Positions 33,847 through 44,700 of a stretch of 64,000 nt of DNA are shown in pieces. How positions within the stretch are numbered: the first letter of the stretch is position 1; every line of letters begins with the position of its first letter. The position numbers and the translations under genes are program-made. Under the pieces are notes generated by a model. That model was not told the origin of the DNA. It did no database searches and was given only the letters and a program-made list of their open reading frames with translations. The stretch spans positions 1,166,937-1,230,936 of the forward strand of contig CAXAMN010013891.1 in assembly GCA_963970005.1 (NCBI GenBank), given 5' to 3'. Source of the DNA: Durusdinium trenchii. Lineage: Eukaryota > Sar > Dinophyceae > Suessiales > Symbiodiniaceae.

Positions 33847-34499
33847 ACATTAGATCTTCATACAAAGGTTGGAGTACATCCTTTTCAGATGATTTGCCCA
33901 CATGGAAGAAGAGATGTGGCTACTGCGTGGTGCTGTGTCTGGATTGGAGCAGTTTGGGGTAGAATGCAACATACAGGAATATAAATATTTTGTAAGTTCA
34001 TGGTTGTATATATATATACGGAATTATATACAATATACATCCGTTTTCTGATGTGATGTCATCCTGAAGGGCAGGATGACAACTGACTCAGCCACTCGAT
34101 CGCAAAGCGGTGATGGGGGTAGCGACTGCCAGTTCCCACGCTTTGATAACGTCCTCTCAGCGCATTTCTATTTCTCCACCTTCGCATGAATGTCGATGTG
34201 GTTTCTTTGCACCGTGAGTTCCAACAAATGGAGAGGACCTGGTGTGTTCAGTGGGGAAGGCTGCCAATTTATCATTTGGGGAGCGACCAGTTTTCCATAG
34301 TGACCCCAAAGGGTGCATTGCACCAACCTGTAGGAAAACCGGAAGTATCAAGTGACCGGGCTCTTTAAATGCAATTGTGGAGGGCTTGGGTGAGACGCAC
34401 TGCGACTGTGACACTGTGAGAGGGCTCTTGGAGCTGGCAACTTCGCTCTGGAGCGTAGACCTTCTGGTGGCATTCCCACTGAGGGCCTGTGCCCGCTTT
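33847..34499. other. Unassigned sequence, no gene recognised
   Basis: About 650 bp of mixed sequence with a small TATATATATA patch near 34007-34018. No gene seen. Confidence 0.4.
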
Positions 34500-35330
34500 G
34501 CTTTGTAGTCAGAAGAGACCTGTCTCCCGAACGGATTGTCGTATACATAAAAACCGTCCGCATAAAAAGAATTGTCCGCATCTCCCCGGCATGAAGACAA
34601 AGAAATTGTCCGCGTAGAAGCAGAAACCATCAACACAGTTTGCGCAAAAAGGAACACCCCAGCCACCAGCATAAGAAAAGGCAACGTTAGAGCCCTCCAG
34701 CATGAACAAATGCCCAGATACAAAGAACCCACCAACCCCGGCAAGAGGAGACCACCAGAATAAGAAAAGACGTTTGAACCCCCAGCGTGAACATAAAAAT
34801 AGTCCGCAAAGGGAGAACTCCGCATACCCCGGCATGAAAAACAATAACCATTAGAACCGCCCGGGTTAAAAAGAAAAAAGAAAAGCAAGAAACTGGCACC
34901 AGCATAAAAAAAGAGTCGTCCGCATTCCGCATAAAGGAACACCCCAGCCACCAGCATAAGGAAAGGACACATGAGAGCCCCCCAGCATGAAAAAAAAATT
35001 GTCCAGATAAAAAGAACCCACCAACCCCCGCAAGAGGAGGCCACTAAGAAAAGGAAACATTAGAACCCACAGTGTGAAAAAAGTTAGTCCGGATATGAAA
35101 AAGAACCCACCAACCCCGCGAGAAAAGGGAGGAAGAGGAAGGAACTCCCGCAAGAGGAGGGCTGTAAAGAACATGGCGACGACGAAATTCACAAACCAAA
35201 AAACCCGAACATAGAAACAAACAACTGAATCCCCCCAGTATAAAAAAATAAACCCCGCCGCACCCAAAAAAAGAACTCCAACAAAAAAAGTTGGAACGCA
35301 CAAGAGTAAAAACAGAGCTCTTCAACATGA
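34500..35330 (-). repeat. GCATAA-type short-word cluster with ~285-bp direct repeat (reverse orientation)
   Basis: Words such as CCGCATAAA, CCAGCATAAG and CCCCAGCATGAA recur every 20-50 bp. On the minus strand these read TTTATGCGG, the same type as at 31086-32060. A ~120-bp segment starting GGAACACCCCAGCCACCAGC occurs at 34651 and 34936 (spacing 285 bp), with a third partial copy near 35090. Minus-strand Phe/Ala/Gly-rich frames (for example 34157-35044) arise from it. Confidence 0.65.
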
Positions 35331-35439
35331 AGAAAAAGAATGATGGTATTCATGGAGGGTGGAGTGGTGAAGCTTGTAGAAACGCGCATTTCGTGAGGAT
35401 TGCCCAAAAATGTAAAAAGAAAATTGAAAAGAAACACCA

Positions 35440-36115
35440 AAAAACAAGTTCAGGCCCATGTCCCCTGTCCAGCCTCTCCTCAGACCCTCTCCATGGGCCT
35501 GAACTGTTTGTTTTTGACTTTTATTGTTCTGTTTTGCCTGTCCTAAAAAGCACAAAAACAAACATAACAAAAAAAAATGGATCCATGTCGCCTGCCCAGC
35601 CTCTCCTCACACCCTGTCCATGAATCTGCACGTGTTTTTGTGGCTGGTTTACCCAAAACTGTTCAAAAACGCTACCCCAAAAACTTCAGACCCATGTCCC
35701 CTGTCCAGCCTCTGCTCGGACCTTCTCCATGGATCTGAATTGTTTGTGTGTTTTGGTTTTGGCTGGCTTGCCGAAGGTGCACAAAAACCAAGGAAAAAAG
35801 CTCGGACCCATGTCCCCTGTCCAGCCTCTCCTCAGACCCTCTCCATGGGTGTTGGTCTGCCCAAAAATGCAAAAAAGACTCAATAAGTTCAGACCCTTGC
35901 ACTGGCCCATGCACCCTTTTTTTTGTTTTTGGGTTTTGGCCGGTCTGCCCAAAAGTGCGAAAAGACCAAAAGGTGCCGACCCATGTCCCCCATTCCGCCT
36001 TTCCTCAGACCCTCTCCGAACTTTTTGTTTTGTTGGTTTCGGCTGGTCAGCCCAAAAGTGCTCAAAAACAAAAGCAACAAAAATCAAAAAAAACAAAAAA
36101 ACAACAGCTCAGACC
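35440..36115 (+). repeat. Tandem array of ~120-bp units
   Basis: Five to six imperfect units each carry CCCATGTCCCCTGTCCAGCC then CTCCTCAGACCCTCTCCATG, followed by a T/G-rich part and an A-rich part with CCAAAA(A/G)TGC. Starts are near 35455, 35582, 35690, 35808, 35885 (degenerate) and 35980. Frames of 100-200 codons through it on both strands are artefacts. Confidence 0.8.
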
Positions 36116-36720
36116 TTAAAAATGTATATTTATAATTGCTTCAATGGCGCTTGCAGGAATGACGAGTCTCAATACCCAATCAAAAAATGGGTGTTCAATG
36201 GAAACCCTTTGTTCTCGAATATATCAATACTACTACAAAAAATGTTTGGAAAAGGTATAGTCACTGAATGGTCTCATAGAGCACTGATTGCTCAAATCTC
36301 CCCACAAACATTTAAACAAATGTTGCTAGAGTTTTGCTATAACAATAGTTAGGCTTCATTCTTGCAAAGGCTACTTGAAGACCTTTTAATAACTTGTGTT
36401 ATGGAGTTTATTGCTGCACCATGAGAAATAAGAATAGAAATTATGTAACTTAATTATATATATATATCGATAATCATTTTCCAACGTGGAAGAAGGTCAA
36501 GCAAAATCCATTCTGGTGTATGTCTTTAATAGACGTATTGGAAGATACAAATCAGAATATGAAAACTATCCCGAATTAAGAACATGTTGTAATTATACAT
36601 GTTATTAGATACGTCATACTGAATATAATTTAAGCATATGATGCATAAAAATTTTATGATATGAATGCTAAAGATAGTGAATATTAACCATTGTATACCA
36701 TAATGCTACGAGAGCTGTTG
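36116..36720. other. AT-rich segment, no gene recognised
   Basis: About 600 bp clearly richer in A+T than its surroundings, with TATATATATATCGATAAT near 36458. A frame entering from the left ends in NGACRND...YNNS at 36352. No motif recognised. Confidence 0.45.
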
Positions 36721-39700
36721 TATCAACGATACCATTCCGGACCGAAGCAGCGTGGCATATTCAGTTTTTATCAAGCATTCAGTCCTGAAGACTTTATGAA
36801 CAGAAGAGGTCATGCCAGCTGCACATAGAGCAGTGTCACGTTCGCCCGCGCCGAAGGTGCTGAGGCCGGCTCGCGTACTCACCGCTAGAATTGCTAGATA
36901 GCTCAATAAGCTTTAGCTCGGGGGGAGTGCATTTTTGCTCTAGAATGTTTCTGTTTTTGATGTTTTTGGAAAACGGACGAGAAATCAGCAAGGCATTGGT
37001 GATGTCGGTTATTCTGACCGAGTGAGACTGCATTACTGACATCCTGTGTGGTTGCCCCTGTGGAGACCGACCGAGACAGACAGACCGAGACAGAAAAAGG
37101 AAGAGTCTCCGTGCGGGCGGTTTCGACTTCGAAGGGGTGTTAATAGAGCAAAACCTTGCAAAGTCACAACTTGCACACCTTGCACACCCCACTTTTCATG
37201 GTTACCCGCTCTTTAAAAAGAAATCACACAAAAAAAAAAAAAAAACAACGGCCCGCTGAAAAAATGAACCCCCCAGCCTCATCCAGCCTCCGGCACTAAA
37301 AAAAGAAACACCGTTGGCACAAGGGAAAAAACAATTCCCAATGCATTTTGTTTCTAAGAATATTGAATGCAGCTGTGAAAATATTTGTGCTACTGGGCGC
37401 AAAGCCACTTGTCTGGGATGCTCAAGTGCTGGAGGGCTTTGAAAAAGCAAATGTTGAAGGACGTATCCTGTGGGCCTAGACAGAGAGTGCGAACTGTTCT
37501 TGGTCAACACTTTTCGACGCAAGTAAGTACAATATAATATTCATCCCCTCCATTCAGACATTGTTTCTTCAGGATTTCCATGACTGTTGGAAGATGGCAT
37601 TGGGCTGAAACCGAAATTTAGAGCAGGAGACCGTGAACAACTGGGAAATTCAATGGTTCTGTTTCAGTGGAAGCCTCCTTTTGCCCATGCAGTCAGAACT
37701 GTTTCAGCACTCCTACTTGTTCTTGCCACTACTTCGGTTTTCCTAGGCCTTTCGATGATGCTGGGAGTATTTATTTTGTTGTTTTCCGTGCTTGAACGAA
37801 CATCTAACCCAAATCAGGACGTATCTGATGTCTCTTCCCAACTCCGAACGGCTCCCGCCTTGTGTTTTGGCCGGCGCTGCAGGAAAGCCCATTCCTCATC
37901 TTTACCGAAGAGTTGGAAGCCCCAGAGTCGTTTCTTTTTGGGGACCAAGGAATGCAGGAAACCCAGAGTTGGGGGTAAGACTGTGGAAATGCATGAGAGA
38001 CCATTTTAGGAGCTTGCCTAGTTCTAAGGTGTTGGTTCCCTCAATCGGGAAGCAGGGGGAGGGAGAGGGAGAAAGAGTGTCTTTGCCTCTTCTTTGCCAG
38101 GTTCGTAGACAGACGTCGAGTCATACAGTAGCTCCAAAGGGAATGGATGTAGAAATCTTACTCAAGATCGGGAGTTGATTCATACCATGTTGCTAGACTA
38201 TCATATAACCACACTGGTAGTACTTCGTTTCAAGGTCACTGACGCACGCCCACATGTCTCATTCTCCTCTCCTTGAGCCCAGGTGGGCCCAGAGCGATTT
38301 CTTAGCGAGCGGCGGCGAGGAGAGACTCACCGGTGTCATGACCTCCCCCTTAAGCGAGCGCCAGGAGACCAGGCCTCGTTTGAAACAGATTCGTTTGTGG
38401 GCTCAGTGTGAGCTTCTTAGTTTTGTTTGGTCGGTGAGGTTGTAGTTGGTTTGAACCACTGGAGTTGCGTGCATGTGCATAGCAACTCCAAAGCCCACAG
38501 CTGCTGTGGACGTGGGTCGTTGGCCCCCACCCTGGCAACAGAAGTCTCCTATCCTGGCTACAGTGGATCCAACGGCTCCGTAGGTCAAACCATCCGAGTT
38601 GGTTTTTCCGATTGAGTTGCTTTAAACAAGAAATGAGGTTCTGGTCGAGATTCAGACAGAAAACACAACAAATATAATCAGCAGAGGAAATGACACAACC
38701 AGAACCAAACCCCAAGTAACACTGTCAAAACAAGAACCACGACGCCCAATTCCGCGGGCCGTCTCTTTTTTTCGGTCACTCGTTCCACGTCAACCAGCGG
38801 TGGGAACCGCCTCGGGCGATCAGAGGATCACCGCGTCTACGTTTGGCACCGGCGCCATGGGCGGCTGGTGCGGCGGCTGTGCGGCCACTGGGCACGGAGA
38901 AGTGGAACACGCGGCGCGAGGGGGGAAGGAGTGATGAGTCGGAGAGCCGAGGAGGTGCGTTTTGGTAGAAGGAAAGCACACGGGTGAGGGATGCTGAGGG
39001 ATGAGTCTTGAGGCGTTTTTGGGAGGATGTTTGCCATTGGTTGACGAGTCCAGGTATCAGGGTTTTTGCATCGACATCCACTGCATACAAAACATGTACC
39101 ATGATGTACCATGCACCACACAAAAAGAATCCACTTGGTAGACGAAAAAACGGCCATCAAAAGAAAGCTGCAAACTCTTTGTGCCAGCGAACTCGCTCCA
39201 CGAACCGCCTAGCTGTCCACGATCCGAGATCCGGACCTGAGTCATGTTGAGTCCTTGTCGATCTGGTTCATGTTCAAACGACGGTTGTGCTGGTTGCTTC
39301 TTCCGGTTCTCATGTTTGGCACAAGCGATGGCACACCCCACATTTGGACTGTTTAGTGGACATCAGTGGACTTGCCCCACACGACACCAAAACAGGAGAG
39401 CTTCGCCCATGGAACGCGGTTTTGCTTCACCCATGGAACGCAGTTTTTGGAATTGAGTCCTTCAAACCTCACGAAGCTTCGACTATATAGAGGAGTTGGA
39501 AGTGGTACTCAATCCAACAGATGGTACTATCAGGGTGATACTCAACTGTCAGGTGGTATCGAAGCCTCGGGCATTTGTACTACACCCCCGGCTTTCCAGA
39601 CGCACGACTGGAACCTGGCTTGGCAACAACCGGAAGGACCAGCATATCCGAGTACCGTTGTCCGACGTGACAATGGGGCTCCATGTGGGTCTCGGAACGT

Positions 39701-39850
39701 CGCAAGGCTGACGGGGCTTTGAGTACCTGTTGACACCTGTTGTCACTCAGTGGTGAACACCGAAACCCGCTCTGAGGCCACACGGGGCCTGTGAACGCAG
39801 TGAGTTGGAATGGTCGGGCACTTGGAATGTTTGGATAGTTAGTTTGATTG
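36721..39850. other. 3.1 kb of unassigned DNA
   Basis: Mixed composition with a poly(A) run of about 17 near 37229. A 140-codon frame (37587-38009) has one hydrophobic stretch (SALLLVLATTSVFLGLSMML) but no other feature; I do not call it a gene. Nothing else is supported. Confidence 0.45.
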
Positions 39851-40110
39851 CTTGTTCCTAATAGCGTCCTTGCTCCTAGTAGCGATGCCAGGGCGAGCCC
39901 CTAATAGCGTCCTTGCTCCTAGTAGCGATGCCAGGACGAGCCCCTAATAGCGTCCTTAGGAGCCCCTAACAGCGTCCCTGCTCCTAGTAGCGATGCCAGG
40001 AGCCCCTAATAGCGTCCTTGTTCCTAGTAGCAATGCCAGGACGAGCCCCTAGTAGCTTCTTGTTCCAAGTAGTAAGGCCAGGAGCCCCTAGTAGCGTCCT
40101 TGCTCCTTGA
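39851..40110 (+). repeat. 43-bp minisatellite
   Basis: About six units, some truncated, of CCTAATAGCGTCCTTGCTCC then TAGTAGCGATGCCAGGACGA. Units near the right end are more diverged (TAGTAGCTTCTTG). Confidence 0.9.
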
Positions 40111-41456
40111 ACATGGTTGAAAATAAAGTGGGTGTGATTGTGATATGTATTTATTTGCCAAAGATGTCTTTTTCTGAGTCTGATGTGATATTTAGCAGTC
40201 TGGTGCTTTTTCTTGTCTGTCTAGCATTTTGGTAGATCAACCTTGGAACTGAATTAGGGAAGTCCAGAGAGATGCCATTCTGGTCGAACGAAATATCTTC
40301 ATGACCGAATTTGTTCCATCTGTACAGCTGGAGGCCCAGATCATCTCTGTATGTCTCTCCCCCGGTTCGACCCATCCGCCCGGAAGAGCCCCCGAACATC
40401 CATCCTTGAGGCCAAGGCCTCTTGGCCTCAGCGTCGGATGATCACAGTGTCATCATCTGGGCCTCGGCAGGAGCACGGCGTCTGGAGTTCCCGGGGTTCG
40501 GCTTCTGCAGTTCCGGTGGGCGGCGGCATGGGAGGTGGAAAAGGCGGGTGGTTGGTATCTCCGTCTCCCAAACTCCACAGCCAACGACGGATCCCACGGG
40601 ATCCCACGGCAGAGCTGCCAGGTGGATGGAGGGATACCACACCTGTCCACTTGAAAAATGGGGGTGTGTTTGGCACCCAGATACCATCATACAGGTGCCA
40701 GACTGGTCCAAAAAATCGATCACTGACCCTGATCCATTGACCCCTCGCCCACTCATTGACCTCCCCTCGCCTACTCAGTTGCAAAACTGTGCATTGTGTC
40801 CGTGAAAACTACAGGAACTGATCCACTACTCGACGTCTTGTGAGGTTTTGAGTCTGATGAACCTCTTCGTCTTGTGCTGCGTGTCTTTCCTTCACCCCCC
40901 GTTTGGACCGAGCCCTGCGTGTCTTTCAGATACAAGGAGCGTTCCAAGCTTCGGGCTGACGCCGCAGCCTGAGCATGTTCATGATCTTTGGAATGATTCT
41001 AATTGATGATGAGTCATCTGGACCTACTTGTAGTTGGATTGCCACCTGTTTGTTACTCCGAAAGAGAGTGCAAAGGAGTTTGAACTGTGGCCGAAAGAAA
41101 CGCACCGTTTGATCTTCTTATCAACGTGTGCATGCTTTAAATGCCTCCAAATTGCCACGGGTCCGCTCACTCGCGCATGGCCTGGCCGAAGATGGCTGAG
41201 CTCGCGCGTTTGGGCGAACGGGACCGTTCCACTTCTCGCCCCTAAGACCTCAGGTCGTGATGCTTTCCAGATCCCAGGTGAGACTTTGGTCTCAACGCAC
41301 TGTATATCTTACTGTCTTACTGTATCATGAAATATCAATCCCAGGTCAAAACACTGGGATCTGACAGGAAAAATAACATTGGAGCAAAGAAACGGATACA
41401 GAAAGGCTTCCAAGTCTTGGGTTGGTGACACGGTTGTAAGATGTTGTAAGAATTCA
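40111..41456. other. Unassigned DNA left of the intact element
   Basis: About 1.35 kb. Overlapping frames at 40351-40805 on both strands have no consistent homology. This is the pre-insertion flank of the intact retrotransposon; its last five bases are matched right of the element. Confidence 0.45.
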
Positions 41457-41461
41457 ATATT
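41457..41461 (+). repeat. Target-site duplication, left (ATATT)
   Basis: ATATT directly precedes the TG of the 5' LTR and is repeated exactly at 60706-60710. Confidence 0.92.
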
Positions 41462-41645
41462 TGCGAATGGAAGTGCAGCGACACGTACAGTGCAACTTGT
41501 ACATATATGTACCATATGTACTTTGGCTCAAGGGCCTGGCTCAAGGCTCAAGCGACTAGAAAAGGTGCGGTTTCCGTTCCGACGCTACGCCGCTTATGGA
41601 CCGTCAGTGATAGCTTCAAACTTCGCTGATTAAGATCCACTCGCA
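41462..41645 (+). repeat. 5' LTR of intact family A element
   Basis: 184 bp from TGCGAATGG to CACTCGCA, matching 60522-60705 at every base I compared. It contains an ACATATATGTACCATATGTA AT-rich dyad and then a spliced-leader-like block. No clear TATA box or polyadenylation signal was recognised, as expected for a dinoflagellate. Confidence 0.95.
41512..41552 (+). promoter_or_regulatory. Spliced-leader-like sequence with tandem partial copies, in LTR
   Basis: 41512-41532 aligns without gaps to the last 21 nt of the dinoflagellate spliced leader (known sequence CCGTAGCCATTTTGGCTCAAG) at 16 of 21 positions, and the final 11 (TTTGGCTCAAG) are identical. Shorter copies follow: TGGCTCAAG at 41537-41545 and GCTCAAG at 41546-41552. 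Serial partial leaders are what repeated trans-splicing followed by reverse transcription leaves behind. The same block is at 60572-60612, and a shorter form is in the left copy at 15160-15187. Confidence 0.6.
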
Positions 41646-41726
41646 GGTTATCAGCCGTACGCGCTCTTTATAGCCGTACGAGCTACACGAGACCAAGAAC
41701 AAGACTAGTCATTACAGAAACCTGCA
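41646..41726 (+). promoter_or_regulatory. Leader with candidate primer binding site
   Basis: GGTTATCAGCC begins right after the LTR. It resembles the plant-type initiator-Met primer site (TGGTATCAGAGC) but needs a one-base insertion and lacks the first T, so a different tRNA or an internal tRNA site is possible. The word AGCCGTACG occurs twice in the leader. Confidence 0.35.
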
Positions 41727-44700
41727 ATGTCAAGCTCAGGAGGAAATGGAAGCGAATCCTATTCATTCGCTGCTCCTGGTGGTCCCAACACCATTTCGTC
41801 ACCAGACTCTGCAATGGGCACTGATTCATCAGCAAATGCTGACGTTATCACTATGCCTACTGGATCACAAATCTCGGAAAGATCCGTGCCACCGGCTCGG
41901 AATCTGACCGATCTTGCACCCGTAGGACCAAGAAGATCGATGAGAGCTACAACAAGATCTACATCGCCTATAACGTCTACCGCGAGATCCCCAAGAAGGA
42001 GTATAGAGAAGAGACGTGACGATGATAGAGGAACAAAAGAGCAAAGAAGAGAGATTCAGCTGGGTGAAGAATTGAGATCGGCGAGAAACGCATACAATTT
42101 CCTTCATGAAGAATATGAATGCATCCAAGCCGGATACTCACGACTACACCACGAAGCTGAAGTAGAGTTCAGGCAAATGTCTGACTACAACATGAAGATG
42201 CAGGAACATCTACAAGAGATGGCACAGGAGGATGAAGGAGCGACAATAAGAATTGAAGAGCTCGAACACAAGCTACGCTTGGCGGAATCGACAGCTGAAC
42301 ATATCTACATGAGATATCAAGAGCTTGCACAAGAAACTCATCAAGAACATTCAGAGCTTGAATCTGTGAAAGCAACGAAGGACAGAATGTCCCAAGAGCT
42401 TCAAGCAGCAATTGGACACATCCAAGAACAGAATGAATCCTCATTGGCGATCAACAGAAGATCAAAAGCCATTCAGGATGAGAACACAGCCTTCGTCGGA
42501 ATAGCTGACCAGATACAAGCTAGAATGATTGCGCTACAGGATGAGAATGTCAACATGCACGAGGTGATCCAACACCAGAGAGAAGAACAATGGAACAGTG
42601 AGGTCAGGGAAAGACGTCTTCAACATAGTGTTCACTCATCTCAAGATCAGAGCAATCAAGAAGCTATGGTTATTGATCATCTACGAGGTCAACTAGCTAT
42701 GGCACGTGGAGCTGAACTCAACGCGAGAGCGGAGATAGAAGAGATGGAAGTGGGCATGAGGATGGAGATATTTGTATGCCAGACTGAAGTCTCTGCTAGA
42801 GAAATTGCAGAAATGAAAGCGAGCCACCATGAATACGAAGCAAACGTCGCAAAGGAGGTTATCGCAAAAGGGGAAATATTCAACAATGAAGTCCTAGAGG
42901 GTTCCATCCGTGAACGACAACAGTTGAAAGATGCCAACCTCGCTCTATCCGAAGCCAACGCACAGCTGAAAAGAGAGAATATGATGAGAGCCCCTATGTT
43001 TGGCGATGATGGTGCTGAAATTCAACAAAAGATCAGAGAACTGGAGAATGCACTATTGGAAAGCCAGAAGGAGACAAAGGATGTCATTATGGAGAATGCG
43101 AAATTAAAAGCAGAAGCACGAATGGCACCCATAGTCTCTCGGTACAGCAAGCGTCCTAGTTCCAGAGACCGCGGGTTACCAACCCACGCGTCCGAGGAAG
43201 ATGAGATTCGGAACGCAAAAGAGGAGGCAAAGCACTACAAGGACGAGTACAATGAAATGACAGAGAGCCGAGATGAGATGTATGGATGGTATGCCGAAAC
43301 CCACAATGAGTATGCCGAGGAAAGGGAGAACTCAATTAAGCTATCCGAGGCGAACAAATCATTGAGGGACAAGATTTCAGAAGCAGAAGCATCCTCTTCA
43401 TCTCATCTTACACCGGCAACCTCTACAATCATGAAAGTATCGAGGAAGGAAGAATCAAAGATAAACGTTCCGTCATGGCCCAAGATCAATGATCTTGGAC
43501 TATGGAAGGCAAATCTCATTCAATCGATCATCATTGCGGCCAATGATTCGGATCAAGAGCCCTGGATCGACTGGATCAAAGAAGCCATGGACGATCCTGA
43601 CCCGGACAAGTTTGTCGACTCAGGAGACCATAGATTCCATTCAATCGATGCCAAACTCGGCCTAGCTCTTACCAAGGTCGTCATGGATGCGAAAGATGAT
43701 GGTTCAGGTGTAGCTATGAAGTTGAGGACGAGGATCAATGCAAAAGGGAGAACATCAAGCCTCATAAAGGGGAGAGAGGTCCTAGCCCTGATCCTTATGA
43801 ATTTCAAGACAACATCAAATGTGGAAGTCTTGTATACTTCAATGCACCTCTACCAACTAGAATATCAAGGAGACAAGAACTTATCGTTGTTCTTCCACAC
43901 TTGGGATGAGATTCTGGCAGGAATGAAACCCGTTGACGTCCCGAGCGACGAAACTCTTCGGGATCTCCTATGGAGAAAGATCAGGAACTCAAACCTCATG
44001 GCATACGACATCAGCGCCTACAACAGCATGAATGACGATGATGCCAAGAAGACATACAAACATCTACGTGATATGATCAGAAGGCACATCGAACGGCAAA
44101 CTGAAGACAGGATGATCCTGGAAAAGGAGAAGGCAGTGAAGAATGTGGCCAATATCTTTCAGAATCTCAAACCAGGCGGACCTGCTCCAAAACTGAAGGC
44201 TGCACCAGCTGATCCGAAGAAGAAACCAAAAGGGCAACAAGAACAGGTTGTCCCAGAAGACGCTGCTGCAGTGAAGCCGAAACCCAATCCCAAGAAGCAT
44301 CCTGAAGACAAGAACAAAAAGGGAAAGGGGAAAGGTAAAGGTGATGGAAAGGATCGCAGCCGAAGTCCGAGTACAGACAAGAAGAAGGTACCATGCAAAT
44401 ACTTCGTGAAAGGTAATTGCACTATGGGGAAAGATTGCCCATTCAGTCACAAGAAACCCAGATCACCATCCAGAGGATCTTCTGTCGGAAAGAGTGACAA
44501 ACCAGTATGTTGGATGTGGATTCGAGGAAACTGTGACAAAGGGAAGGATTGCAAGTTCTACCACGACCCAAAAGCCTCTCCTAAGAAAGGGATATCTGCA
44601 CCAGCTGACTCAGGAGACGATAGACCAAAGCCTAAGGGCAAACCCAAACCGAAGCCTAAGGCGAAGCCTGGAGCCCCAGCCATTGATGGTGAACTCTTCA

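Noticed and set aside
34157..35044. A 295-codon minus-strand frame, Phe/Ala/Gly-rich.
   Set aside because: It runs through the reverse-oriented short-word cluster and repeats with it; no domain pattern.
37587..38009. A 140-codon frame with one hydrophobic segment.
   Set aside because: No homology pattern, no supporting neighbours; a single hydrophobic stretch is not enough.
38264..38280. A reverse-strand spliced-leader-like word (GGGCTCAAGG).
   Set aside because: Only about eight bases match and there is no tandem relic or upstream match; expected by chance in 64 kb.
40422..40470. A short plus-strand string (ASASDDHSVIIW) resembling a WD40 blade.
   Set aside because: Only one blade-like string is present and the flanking sequence in any frame does not continue the repeat. 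An opposite-strand frame of similar length covers the same bases.
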